DNA from: Prevotella sp.
GTDB lineage: Bacteria; Bacteroidota; Bacteroidia; Bacteroidales; Bacteroidaceae
Assembly: GCA_017428055.1 (NCBI GenBank)
Contig: JAFRRN010000032.1
Location: 1-64,000 of the forward strand
Direction of reading: 5' to 3'
DNA length: 64,000 nt
The notes beneath the pieces were generated by a model. It ran no database searches. It was not told where the DNA came from and saw only the letters and a program-made list of their open reading frames with translations. The position numbers were made by a program, and so were the translations under genes. This document shows, piece by piece, positions 1-8,473 of the stretch; positions within the stretch are counted from its first letter, which is position 1; every line of letters starts with the position of its first letter.

Positions 1-425
1 GACCCACCCCACTTCACATGGGCGACATCATACTGCGTACCCGCAATGTCAGAGCCGAGGTTATGGCAATCGTAGTAGTGACCATCACAATGTATATACG
101 TACTCCAATCATAATAACTCTTCTCATTCACCTCGCCCCAGGCGTAATACCCGCCGTATTGCTCCGGCGCGGTCGCGCCCACGTTGCAACACGCCCACTT
201 CGTGCCGGAAGGAAGACCAAGGTCAATCATGTGCGGGTGGTTGGCATCGGGGCAGGAGATGTCACCTTGACTTCTCTCCCTGAAATAGATGCGAGCGACC
301 TCCTCGGTGTTAAACACCGAAGACGTACCATCTGTTTTCTCTACTACCATCTCGTATTTCTTCTGTCCGAAAGAAAGGGCTGTGGACAGAACTGACATGA
401 CCATTATTAAAAAAATTCTTTTCAT
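1..425 (-). CDS. Secreted surface protein with DLGLPSGTKW domain (3' end cut by window edge)
   Basis: The reading frame is open from the ATG at 425 to the window edge, so the C-terminus is missing. It begins with a signal peptide (MKRIFLIMVMSVLSTALSFG), then a short segment with TDGTSSVFNTEEVARIYF, and then SCPDANHPHMIDLGLPSGTKW followed by a YGGYYAWGE stretch. That motif marks a large family of exported Bacteroidota proteins of unknown function, often annotated as FISUMP-like. It starts 16 bp after the small secreted gene at 442-969 and is probably cotranscribed with it. The same pair occurs again at 8474-11121, where the larger partner has a long extra N-terminal region. The function is not known; a cell-surface role is inferred from the signal peptide. 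Confidence 0.8.
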   Translation of the reverse strand, partial: MKRIFLIMVMSVLSTALSFGQKKYEMVVEKTDGTSSVFNTEEVARIYFRERSQGDISCPDANHPHMIDLGLPSGTKWACCNVGATAPEQYGGYYAWGEVNEKSYYDWSTYIHCDGHYYDCHNLGSDIAGTQYDVAHVKWGG

Positions 426-441
426 GATGTATGTTTATTTG

Positions 442-969
442 TTATTTGTTCATTATCTTGATTTTGGTCGTTTGCGTACTGACAACGTAAACACCTTTGG
501 GAAGCGAAACCATATTGATGTCGACGACACCCTCGCCGTTGGCTTGCTGGCTCATGACCTTCTCACCACCAAGGGAGAAGACATGGGCGAAGGAATATTT
601 CGGAAGTCCCGTGATGATGACATGGCCATTGGAGAGTACTGCGGGAAGGCTTTTGTCGATGATGTCCGTCGTATCATCAAAACGATAATCTGCGATGTCA
701 TCTATCGGAAAAGACAAACTGACAACGGCACTGCTTACCACCATGTATTCACCATCGAAAGTCAATACGGGCTCGCTGTCAAGAGGCAGGATGGTCTTAC
801 CACCCGATTTACTGGTGATGACCAATTGGGATGCCGTGACGGGAGTGGAAGTAACAGTTACCTCAAGGTCGATGATGTCACCCACATAGCCTGATTTCTT
901 CACGTTGGCAAATGCCATCATCGGCATCAATGCGCCTATGAGCATGAATAAGAATAATTTTTGTTTCAT
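442..969 (-). CDS. Small secreted protein with type IX secretion-like C-terminal tail
   Basis: The start is taken at the ATG at 969, which gives the clean signal peptide MKQKLFLFMLIGALMPMMAFA; an upstream in-frame ATG only adds an unlikely N-terminal extension. The protein is 175 residues. The middle has the pattern LVITSKSGGKTILPLDSEP followed by VLTFDGEYMVV. The end has FSLGGEKVMSQ, LPKGVYVV and KIKIMNK, which resembles type IX secretion (Por) sorting tails. It is a paralogue of the gene at 10648-11121. The neighbouring downstream gene is a DLGLPSGTKW protein, so the two form a cassette. The molecular function is unknown. Confidence 0.75.
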   Translation of the reverse strand: MKQKLFLFMLIGALMPMMAFANVKKSGYVGDIIDLEVTVTSTPVTASQLVITSKSGGKTILPLDSEPVLTFDGEYMVVSSAVVSLSFPIDDIADYRFDDTTDIIDKSLPAVLSNGHVIITGLPKYSFAHVFSLGGEKVMSQQANGEGVVDINMVSLPKGVYVVSTQTTKIKIMNK

Positions 970-1420
970 ATTGTTGATGTTTTGAATTGATGCGTTACTA
1001 AATTGATAAATATACAAATAATAAATCTATCCTGCAACCCTCGATTTTGCCGTTTGTAGACGAGAGTGCGTTTCCGTGGATAAGCGTGTGAAATTTGAGG
1101 TTAAGAGGTAAAAGTTTTTTTTTATTTGTTATTTGGATTATGGTATATAATGATGAAAAAAATGGGTGTGGACTTAATTACTTATATATGATAGTGTATG
1201 TCAATAACATTCAGCATTCCAAGGGCAAAGATATGAAAAAGAAATGAAAATCGTAAATATTTCTAAGACTTTCTATCTCTTGAATCACAGAGTATGGTAC
1301 TTTCGGGGGCAATCAGATGACATCTCCTGAACATCGGGAATGATGGTTTGTAGGGAACAAAGAGTGCCTTTATCGGGCATGGAGGTATCGGATGGAGGGA
1401 ACAGATGCGGCATCCACAAC

Positions 1421-1486
1421 CTTGCGGCTATAGCCGAAAGGCCTTGCGCCTATAGCCGAAAGGGTTTGCGGCTATAGCCAAAATAA
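1421..1486. repeat. Array of three 22-bp imperfect palindromes (CGGCTATAGCCG core)
   Basis: Three units start at 1421, 1443 and 1465, exactly 22 bp apart. The first is an extended dyad: CCTT and AAGG arms around the perfect palindrome CGGCTATAGCCG. The second changes one base of the core (GCCTATAGCC) and the third ends in CCAAAA. The array lies upstream of the GH43 promoter. Arrays with the same 22-bp spacing but unrelated sequence occur at 42195-42260 and 52779-52844. Confidence 0.8.
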
Positions 1487-1565
1487 GACACTTTCATCCA
1501 ACCTTCCATGAAACAAATAACATATATTTTTGACGGTTTATACGTTTCAATTCAATGATTTTGCG

Positions 1566-1573
1566 TATATTTG
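1566..1573 (+). promoter_or_regulatory. -7 promoter box TATATTTG for the GH43 gene
   Basis: TATATTTG fits the Bacteroidota -7 consensus TAnnTTTG and lies 22 bp before the ATG at 1596. It falls inside the longest possible open frame, which argues that translation starts at 1596 and not at 1530. No clear -33 TTG sits at the expected distance. Confidence 0.5.
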
Positions 1574-1595
1574 CAAACGTACGGTAAAGAAAAGC

Positions 1596-4532
1596 ATGAT
1601 GAAGAATAAGGCAACCATTATCCTACTGACGCTATTCCTGTCTCTACAAGGTTTCTCACAGAGCCATAACAACCCGTTTGGCAATCCCTTGGTGCCCGAC
1701 ATGATTGCCGATGCCAGCATTCAGTTGGTTGGCGACACGTTCTATTGCTACGCCACGACCGACGGTTATGGGCGCGGATTGGAGACTTCGGGGCCTCCCG
1801 TCGTGTGGAAGTCCAAGGACTTCAAGCACTGGAGTTTCGACGGGATATGTTTCCCGTCCGCCGCAAAGGAGAAGTTCTGGGCACCGAGCAAAGCCATCGA
1901 GCGGAACGGGAGGTGGTATCTCTACCCCACGATGAACGGGTATATGCACGTTGCCGTGAGCGACAGTCCCGACGGGCCGTTCCACCTGGCACGTGGCGAG
2001 GATGTCTTTGACAAGCCTTATTCCAAGGCTTCCACCCTCATACAGACAGGCGACCGAGGGGGCATCGACGCGGAGGTGTTCGTTGACGATGACGGCCAGG
2101 CGTATGCCTTTTGGGGTCGGCGGCACGTGGCGCGGCTCTCCGACGACATGGTGACTATCGGAGAAGTCCGGACATTGGAGACCCGGCGCAAGGAATATTC
2201 CGAAGGTCCCATCTTCTTCAAGCGCAAGGGAATCTATTATTACCTATATACGATAGGGGGCGATGAGCATTATGAATACTATTACATGATGAGTCGCGTA
2301 TCGCCATTGGGTCCCTACGAGACCCCGGAGCACGACCTTGTGTCTACCACGGACGCGGAACGAGGCGTGTTTGGACCGGGGCATGGTTGCGTGTTTAATG
2401 ATGGCGACAACTATTACTTCGCATTTCTCGAGTTCAGTCGCAACAGTACCAACCGACAGACCTACGTCAATCGGATGGAGTTCAACGACGACGGCACCAT
2501 CCGACAGGTGCAGGTATCGCTCGATGGCGTGGGAGCGTTGCGCCAAGAGGAGGGGCTTCGGGAACTCAAACCCATATCCGCCACGGCATCAAGCACCAAG
2601 CCTGAACATGCCATACGGCATTTCAAGGACGAGCGATGCCAGCGGACAGAGTTCTTCGATGCCACCTTCGCCATCGACGGAGCCAACGGCTCGCGGTGGA
2701 TGGCGGCAGAGGGAGACTCGGCATGTTGGTTGGCCATCGACCTCGGAAAGAGCGTCAACATCGGACAAAGCGAACTCTACTTTGTGCGCCCCACGGCAGG
2801 ACATGCCTATATCTTGGAAGGATCGCAAGACGGACTGACGTGGGAGACGTGCGGCGGACACGCCGACAGGCAGGTGCGCTCGCCCCATGTGGACCGTCCG
2901 CAACATGCCTATCGTTTCTTGCGAGCCAAGATTACCGACGGCATCAGGGGGGTCTGGGAATGGAGAATCCTCTCTGACCAGCCCAACAAGACATGGGGCA
3001 ACTGGCAGACTTGGGGTGAACAAGCAGACGACACCTACCAGAACCCCGTCATCCCCTCCGACTATAGCGACATTGACTGCATCCGCGTGGGCAACGACTA
3101 TTATGCCATATCCTCCACCATGCAATACTCCCCTGGGATGACTATCCTCCATTCGCGCGACTTGGTGAACTGGGAAATCGCGGGAAATGCCGTCAACGAC
3201 CTCTCACAAATATCCCCTGCCATGACCTGGAAGCAGATGGACCGGTACGGGAGGGGGATATGGGCTGGCACGTTGCGCCACCATAACGACCGTTTTTATC
3301 TCTTCTTCGGGACACCCGACGAGGGTTTCTTCATGACGTCATCACCCAAGGCGGAAGGTCCTTGGGAGCCTCTGACACCCTTGCTTGCCGAGAGCGGGTG
3401 GGACGACTGCACCGCCCTGTGGGACGAGAAGGGGCGCGGTTGGTTTGTGGGCACCCGCTTCGCCGACAACTACAAGACCTATCTCTTCCGCATGAGCGAC
3501 GATGCGCGGAGCATCGACCGCGCAAGCGCACGGCTCATCAACGAGGGTTATGGCCGTGAAGCGAATAAGTTGTTATACCATGATGGATACTATTACCTCG
3601 TCTTTAGCGAGCATCGCGACGGCATAGGCCGTTACGTCATGGCAAGGCGAGACCGCCGTATCACGGGGCCATTCAAGGAGGAACGGCAGTTGCTCTTGCC
3701 CTGCCGCGAGGCGAATGAGCCCAACCAAGGGGGCATTGTGGAAGGTCCAGACGGGAAATGGTACTTCCTCACCCACCACGGCACGGGCGACTGGAGTGGG
3801 CGCATCGCCAGCCTGCTGCCCGTGGAGGGGCGCGACGGTTGGCCGATGATGGGCGACACGACGCAGGGGATGCCCGGCACGATGGTATGGAAAGCCCCCA
3901 TGCCCGCCCTCCTCGACGACAAGCCACAAATCCAACGGAGCGATGACTTCGACGAGGAGACGCTTTCCCCACAGTGGCAATGGAACTACCAACCCCGACA
4001 GGACATGTATTCACTCACCGAGAGGGTGGGATGGCTCAGGATGAAGGCATACCGTCCGTTGGAGCCCAACCGGCTGTTGAAGGCGGGCAACACCCTCACG
4101 CAACGCACTTTCCGCGCCGTCCATAACGTAGTGACCATACGAATCGACATCAGCGGGATGGCACACGGCGAACATGCTGGCCTCTGTCACTTCGCCCAAC
4201 ACTCAGGATGTTTAGGCGTAGTGAATGAAAACGGCACCATCTATCTGGAATTTCGGCGCGACGACCAAGCCCAGCGTGGCGAACAGATACCACAACCCTA
4301 CCTCTGGCTCCGTAGCTCTTGGGGTCTTGACGGTCGCTCCCGATTCTCCTATAGCACAGATGGCGACCATTTCACAGCGATGGGCGAATATCCCCTCTCA
4401 TGGGGTTATTACCGTGGAAACCGCATAGGCATCTACAATTACAATGATGTCTCAGACACGGGATATATCGACGTGGACTATCTACATTATGACTTAACAA
4501 AGGAAATTCATTCAACAGACAATTTCAAATAA
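1596..4532 (+). CDS. Two-module GH43 family glycoside hydrolase with central F5/8-type (CBM32-like) domain
   Basis: The start chosen (MMKNKATIILLTLFLSLQGF) gives a signal peptide, so the enzyme is exported. Residues about 25-320 form a GH43 five-bladed propeller module, with VPDMIADASI and FYCYATTDGYG near the start. Residues about 325-470 resemble an F5/8 type C or discoidin carbohydrate-binding domain (ATFAIDG, RWMA, WLAIDLG). Residues about 480-770 form a second GH43 module (NPVIPSDYSDIDCIRVGNDY, LVNWEIAGN). Residues about 785-978 resemble the beta-sandwich found at the C-terminus of GH43 xylosidases and arabinofuranosidases. GH43 enzymes remove arabinose, xylose or galactose side chains. 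The kdgF and pectate lyase genes directly downstream suggest pectin side chains as substrate (inferred). The stop is 2 bp before kdgF, so the genes form an operon. Confidence 0.85.
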   Translation: MMKNKATIILLTLFLSLQGFSQSHNNPFGNPLVPDMIADASIQLVGDTFYCYATTDGYGRGLETSGPPVVWKSKDFKHWSFDGICFPSAAKEKFWAPSKAIERNGRWYLYPTMNGYMHVAVSDSPDGPFHLARGEDVFDKPYSKASTLIQTGDRGGIDAEVFVDDDGQAYAFWGRRHVARLSDDMVTIGEVRTLETRRKEYSEGPIFFKRKGIYYYLYTIGGDEHYEYYYMMSRVSPLGPYETPEHDLVSTTDAERGVFGPGHGCVFNDGDNYYFAFLEFSRNSTNRQTYVNRMEFNDDGTIRQVQVSLDGVGALRQEEGLRELKPISATASSTKPEHAIRHFKDERCQRTEFFDATFAIDGANGSRWMAAEGDSACWLAIDLGKSVNIGQSELYFVRPTAGHAYILEGSQDGLTWETCGGHADRQVRSPHVDRPQHAYRFLRAKITDGIRGVWEWRILSDQPNKTWGNWQTWGEQADDTYQNPVIPSDYSDIDCIRVGNDYYAISSTMQYSPGMTILHSRDLVNWEIAGNAVNDLSQISPAMTWKQMDRYGRGIWAGTLRHHNDRFYLFFGTPDEGFFMTSSPKAEGPWEPLTPLLAESGWDDCTALWDEKGRGWFVGTRFADNYKTYLFRMSDDARSIDRASARLINEGYGREANKLLYHDGYYYLVFSEHRDGIGRYVMARRDRRITGPFKEERQLLLPCREANEPNQGGIVEGPDGKWYFLTHHGTGDWSGRIASLLPVEGRDGWPMMGDTTQGMPGTMVWKAPMPALLDDKPQIQRSDDFDEETLSPQWQWNYQPRQDMYSLTERVGWLRMKAYRPLEPNRLLKAGNTLTQRTFRAVHNVVTIRIDISGMAHGEHAGLCHFAQHSGCLGVVNENGTIYLEFRRDDQAQRGEQIPQPYLWLRSSWGLDGRSRFSYSTDGDHFTAMGEYPLSWGYYRGNRIGIYNYNDVSDTGYIDVDYLHYDLTKEIHSTDNFK

Positions 4533-4534
4533 CG

Positions 4535-4879
4535 ATGAAGACAAGCAGCGATTTGTTCCAAGTGGAACGTGAGATGGAATGGCAACCCGCAGGGAATGGC
4601 ATCCAACGACAGATCATGGGGTATGACGGCCAACTGATGATGGTCAAGGTGAAGTTTGAAAAGGGTGCCGAAGGCACGATGCACACCCATTATCACAGTC
4701 AGGCGACGTATGTGGCGAGCGGTAAGTTTGAACTGAACATCGGCGGGGAGACCAAGACGCTCGTGGCAGGCGACGGCTATTATGTCGCTCCCGATGTGCC
4801 TCATGGATGTGTATGCCTTGAGGCGGGCATCTTGATCGACACGTTCAGCCCCATGCGAGAGGACTTTATCAGGACATGA
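4535..4879 (+). CDS. kdgF: KdgF-like cupin, unsaturated galacturonate ring-opening protein
   Basis: This is a 114-residue single-domain cupin without a signal peptide, so it is probably cytoplasmic. It has the metal-binding HTHYHSQATYVASG segment, then GDGYYVAPDVPHG, and ends with LIDTFSPMREDF. That tail (ID-FSP-REDF) is typical of KdgF, which speeds conversion of 4,5-unsaturated galacturonate, released by pectate lyases and unsaturated glucuronyl hydrolases, to the linear keto form. It lies between an exported GH43 and a PL10 lyase, 2 bp after the former and 16 bp before the latter, which fits a pectin operon. The family call is strong; the exact substrate is inferred. Confidence 0.85.
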   Translation: MKTSSDLFQVEREMEWQPAGNGIQRQIMGYDGQLMMVKVKFEKGAEGTMHTHYHSQATYVASGKFELNIGGETKTLVAGDGYYVAPDVPHGCVCLEAGILIDTFSPMREDFIRT

Positions 4880-4895
4880 ACGGCGCAGAAGGAAG

Positions 4896-7550
4896 ATGAA
4901 ACGACTGGCTATCTTTTTCGCCTTGTCACTATTGGCACTCTCCATGAGGGGAACTGACGACGAGGTGAGGCAAACCATGCGGCGAGCCACGCAATACATG
5001 ATGGACGTGGCATCGTACAAGGGAGGGTTCGTATGGAACTACCTACCCGACTATTCACGGCAATGGGGCGAGTTGGAGGCGCGGCGGAGCATGGTCTGGC
5101 TACAGTCTCCCGGCACGCCGGACGTTGGGGAGGTGCTGCTCGATGCCTACCATGCCACGGGCGAAGAGTACTATTATGACTGCGCCAAGCGTGTGGCACG
5201 GTGCATCATCCAAGGACAATTGCCGTGCGGGGGATGGAATTACATGTTTGACCTGGCATCTGAAGACTCCCTCCGCACATGGTACGCCACCATCGGACGG
5301 CAAGCCTGGCGGATGGAAGAGTTCCAACACTATTATGGCAACGCCACCTTCGACGACGAGGCAACCAAGCATTGCGCGGAGTTTTTATTGCGCATCTTCT
5401 TGGAAAAGCACGACAAGGCATTTGAAGAAGCCCTGCGCAAAGCCATCCGTTTCATGCTCGACAGCCAATATGCCAACGGGGGATGGCCGCAAAGATACCC
5501 GCTGATGTACGACCATCCATTCAAGGGAAAGGCAGACTACTCATCGTTCATCACCTTGAATGACAACGTGATGCCGGAGAATATCGACTTTCTGCTCCAG
5601 TGTTACACGTCTTTGGGAATGGAAGAGCTCAAGGACCCCATCCTCCGTGCTATGCACCTGATGCGCGACTTGCAACAAAAGCCCCCACTGGCGGGGTGGG
5701 CAGACCAATATACCCCCGACGACCTGCAACCCGCACACGCCCGTTCCTACGAGCCGCGTTCCATCAACACGGGGACGACGGTCAGCATGATTTACAAGAT
5801 GATCGACTATTACAGGCTCACGGGCGACAAGAGTTTTATCGAGGGAATACCCGATGCCATCCGTTTCCTGCAAAGCCAGCAACTGCCGTCGGCATGGGCA
5901 GCGAAGGTGAGACGCACCCCGCTGCAAGGCGACGAGATCCTCATGCCGCGATTTATCCGTCCCGAAGACGGCAAACCGATGTACGTCCACCGCAGGGGGT
6001 CTAACGTGCAGAACGGGGAATACTACACCGACTCGATTCCCGAGGGTACGATAGCCCATTACAGTTCGTTCATGGTGGTGAGCCCTTCCCTGCTATGGGA
6101 TGCGTACAACCGTGCCAAGATGCTATTGCAAAAGGACTTGCAACGCAACTCGCCACTCAATGCCGCCGGCACGAAAGGGCCAAGGGAAGTTTATTGCCAA
6201 ACCCATGACAACAGACAGAGGAGAATGCCACCCGCCACGGTGGACGAGATTGTCGCCTCGTTAGACACGGAGGGGCGTTGGCTCTCGCCCCTCTCGCAGG
6301 TGTCGCATCCCTACAAGGCTATCGGCGAGGGCAACCATGCGGAAGGCGCATCATCGCAGGAATACGCCCAGACGATGGTGGGCGACGAATATGACACATC
6401 GCCTTACGCAAACCGCAAGGTGATGGGAATCTCCACACGCACGTACATTTATTATATGTCCATACTCATCAACAGCATCTTACCCAAACAACCACTGACC
6501 CTTTCGGGACTTGATGCCAAGCGGTTTGAGTCCGTCGTGGAGGGGAAAAAGACGCAACTCTATACGTTGAGGAACAACGGCATGGAGGCTTGCGTCACCA
6601 ACTATGGCGCAAGGCTTGTCTCTTGGATGGTGCCGGATAGGCAAGGTAACTTGGAAGATGTGGTGCTCGGCTTTGACAACATCGATGACTACCACCAGTT
6701 GAAAAACAACTTCGGGAGCATCGTCGGACGCTATATCGGGCGTATCAAAGGTGCCAGATTTGAATTGGATGGCACGGCCTACACCTTGCAATCGTCGAAT
6801 GGCGGGAACATATCGCATGGTGGGTACCCCGGCTTTGCCGACAAGGTTTGGGACATGGTGGCGGCTACGGACAGCACGTTGCGGCTCAGGTATGTGTCGC
6901 CTGACAATGAGAATGGCTTTCCCGGCACATTGACCGTTTTCGTGACGTATCACCTGACGCACAGCCATGCCTTGCGCGTGGAATACGAGGCGACCACCGA
7001 CAAGTCCACGGTGCTGAACCTCTCCAACCATACCTTCTTCAATATCTCGGGCAACGCGGCAACCACGGTGCTGCCACAGCAACTTTACATCGATAGTAAA
7101 CGGATAGCCACCTACGACAAGGACAAGAACGTGGACGGGCAATTCATGAAGGTGAAAGGCACACCCTTCGACTTCACCGACATGAAAGCCATCGAACAGG
7201 ACATCGCGGCAAGCCACGGGCAACTCACCATCACCAAAGGCTATGACCACGCCTTCGCCTTGCGACATGCGGGAAGCACGAAAAAGCCCGCCGTGCAACT
7301 ATACGACGAGCAAAGCGGCAGGATGCTCTCGGTCTACACAGACCAGCCCGCCGTGCAGGTCTATACGGCAAACAGCCTGAATGGAAGCCTCGTCGGCAAG
7401 CAGGGCATACCCTATCAAAAACACTCCGCCATCTGCTTGGAGACCATGCACTTTGCCGATAGCCCCAACCACCCGGCGTTCCCATCGACGACGTTGCGCC
7501 CAGGCGATACCTTCCACTCATGGACTACCTTCCAGTTCACGTATCGATAA
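4896..7550 (+). CDS. PL10 pectate lyase fused to aldose 1-epimerase (GalM-like)
   Basis: An AGGAAG sequence just upstream and the signal-like MKRLAIFFALSLLALS support the start. Residues about 20-480 match polysaccharide lyase family 10 (PelA type): GGWNYMFDL, then NGGWPQRYPL, FITLNDNVM and GWADQYTPDDLQPAHARSYE. Residues about 535-884 form a complete aldose 1-epimerase: NYGARLVSW, GRYIGRI, catalytic-type HGG near residue 640, SNHTFFNISG, GYDHAF, and the conserved glutamate in CLETMHFADSPN near 848. The lyase would cut polygalacturonate by beta-elimination and the epimerase would interconvert sugar anomers. Both domains look intact, so this appears to be a real bifunctional protein. It is the last gene of the pectin operon. 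Confidence 0.85.
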   Translation: MKRLAIFFALSLLALSMRGTDDEVRQTMRRATQYMMDVASYKGGFVWNYLPDYSRQWGELEARRSMVWLQSPGTPDVGEVLLDAYHATGEEYYYDCAKRVARCIIQGQLPCGGWNYMFDLASEDSLRTWYATIGRQAWRMEEFQHYYGNATFDDEATKHCAEFLLRIFLEKHDKAFEEALRKAIRFMLDSQYANGGWPQRYPLMYDHPFKGKADYSSFITLNDNVMPENIDFLLQCYTSLGMEELKDPILRAMHLMRDLQQKPPLAGWADQYTPDDLQPAHARSYEPRSINTGTTVSMIYKMIDYYRLTGDKSFIEGIPDAIRFLQSQQLPSAWAAKVRRTPLQGDEILMPRFIRPEDGKPMYVHRRGSNVQNGEYYTDSIPEGTIAHYSSFMVVSPSLLWDAYNRAKMLLQKDLQRNSPLNAAGTKGPREVYCQTHDNRQRRMPPATVDEIVASLDTEGRWLSPLSQVSHPYKAIGEGNHAEGASSQEYAQTMVGDEYDTSPYANRKVMGISTRTYIYYMSILINSILPKQPLTLSGLDAKRFESVVEGKKTQLYTLRNNGMEACVTNYGARLVSWMVPDRQGNLEDVVLGFDNIDDYHQLKNNFGSIVGRYIGRIKGARFELDGTAYTLQSSNGGNISHGGYPGFADKVWDMVAATDSTLRLRYVSPDNENGFPGTLTVFVTYHLTHSHALRVEYEATTDKSTVLNLSNHTFFNISGNAATTVLPQQLYIDSKRIATYDKDKNVDGQFMKVKGTPFDFTDMKAIEQDIAASHGQLTITKGYDHAFALRHAGSTKKPAVQLYDEQSGRMLSVYTDQPAVQVYTANSLNGSLVGKQGIPYQKHSAICLETMHFADSPNHPAFPSTTLRPGDTFHSWTTFQFTYR

Positions 7551-7565
7551 AAAACGGGGCGGGAT

Positions 7566-7644
7566 TTGTAGGGGCAGATCAGCGTATCTGCCCGCAATTG
7601 GCGTTTGATACATTGCGGGCGGAAACGCTGTTCCGCCCCTACAA
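7566..7644. repeat. 79-bp terminal-inverted-repeat element, copy A
   Basis: It begins TTGTAGGGGCAGATCAGCG and ends with the near reverse complement, closing in GCCCCTACAA. The interior also pairs (CCCGCAATTGGCG against the ATTGCGGGCGG segment). It is nearly identical to 8240-8318 and related to 15070-15148. It has no coding capacity, so it is a REP- or MITE-like element. It could also act as a transcription terminator for the lyase gene. Confidence 0.8.
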
Positions 7645-7905
7645 TTAGATGAATAGGATTTCCACGTGGGTAGCCCTTCTTGTCGCATGGGCATACGATG
7701 GGGCTTCATGCAGGCCTTGGGAACAAAAGAAACAATTGCCATCCGATACTATCTAACCAAGATGCCTAACGGCTTTTTCCAAGCCCTGTGTTTTCCAACC
7801 CTTTGCTTTTGACAGCACCTATCAAGTAATTCAATAGTTTCGTTATTCTTTTGTCCGCAAATAGTCTATCGCCTACGGCGAGAAATCCCACAAAATCCAT
7901 TTCAA

Positions 7906-8110
7906 AATCTCACAAAACCATTTCAATAACTCACGTAATCATTTTGATCAATTTGAATTAAATTTTGAATGAATTTCTGCACGAAGTGCATCTTCATAAT
8001 CTCACAAAATCATTTCAATAACACATGTAATCATTTTGAACAATTTGTATTTAATTTTGAATAAATTTCTGCACGAAGTGCATCTCCATAATCTCACAAA
8101 ATCTTTTTCA
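7906..8110. repeat. 92-bp tandem direct repeat, two full units plus a partial third
   Basis: AATCTCACAAAA starts at 7906, 7998 and 8090, giving a period of exactly 92 bp. Each full unit continues through TTTCAATAAC, a TAATCATTTTGA stretch and the dyad TGCACGAAGTGCA. The two full copies differ at only a few positions. A weaker related piece (AATCCCACAAAATCCATTTC) lies just before the first unit. It is AT-rich and non-coding, and its role is unknown. Confidence 0.8.
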
Positions 8111-8239
8111 ATTGAAACAAGGAACGAACACGAATCTCACTAATAATACGGATGATTCGCATTTTATCCTGATAGGCTGGCAAGATGACAGGCTTAGCAC
8201 TCCATACCAAACCCTCATATATGGAAACACCATTTGTCA

Positions 8240-8318
8240 TTGTAGGGGCAGATCAGCGTATCTGCCCGCAATTGGCGTTTGATACATTGCGGGCGAAAAC
8301 GCTGTTCCGCCCCTACAA
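8240..8318. repeat. 79-bp terminal-inverted-repeat element, copy B
   Basis: This is nearly base-for-base the same as copy A, with an A for G change in the GGGCGAAAACG segment. It has the same ends, TTGTAGGGGC and GCCCCTACAA. Confidence 0.8.
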
Positions 8319-8473
8319 TGGCCGAATGGGATTTCCATGCGGATAACCATTCTCGTCAAATTGGCATACATCGAGCAAGATAGTCACTTGAGACCGCCCC
8401 ACCGCAGGGAATAAGCATTATTATAGTGCGGCGAGGCGAGCCGTTTGAGTCGGGAAAGGATGTGCGTTCAGTT

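Larger units (their letters stand above)
970..1595. other. Intergenic region between divergent secreted-protein and GH43 genes
   Basis: This 626 bp stretch holds no convincing gene. It contains the 22-bp palindromic array at 1421-1486 and the GH43 promoter near 1566. A short piece around 1366-1395 (core TTTATCGGG and GGAGGTATC) reappears, slightly changed, near 23708-23735, so it is probably a dispersed repeat. The first 200 bp are AT-rich and could hold the promoter of the leftward cassette, but no clear box was found. Confidence 0.6.
7551..8473. other. Repeat-rich intergenic region
   Basis: No gene is visible in these 923 bp. They hold two copies of a 79-bp inverted-repeat element (7566-7644 and 8240-8318), whose right flanks also resemble each other for about 60 bp (both contain GGATTTCCA and GGCATAC), so the duplicated unit is larger than the hairpin. 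Between them lies a 92-bp tandem duplication. The genes on either side converge. Confidence 0.65.

Noticed and set aside
1421-1486. CRISPR array
   Set aside because: The units are contiguous at 22 bp with no variable spacers and there are no cas genes; same for 42195-42260 and 52779-52844.
1530-1595. Upstream extension of the GH43 protein by 22 residues
   Set aside because: The promoter box at 1566-1573 lies inside it and the signal peptide begins only at 1596.
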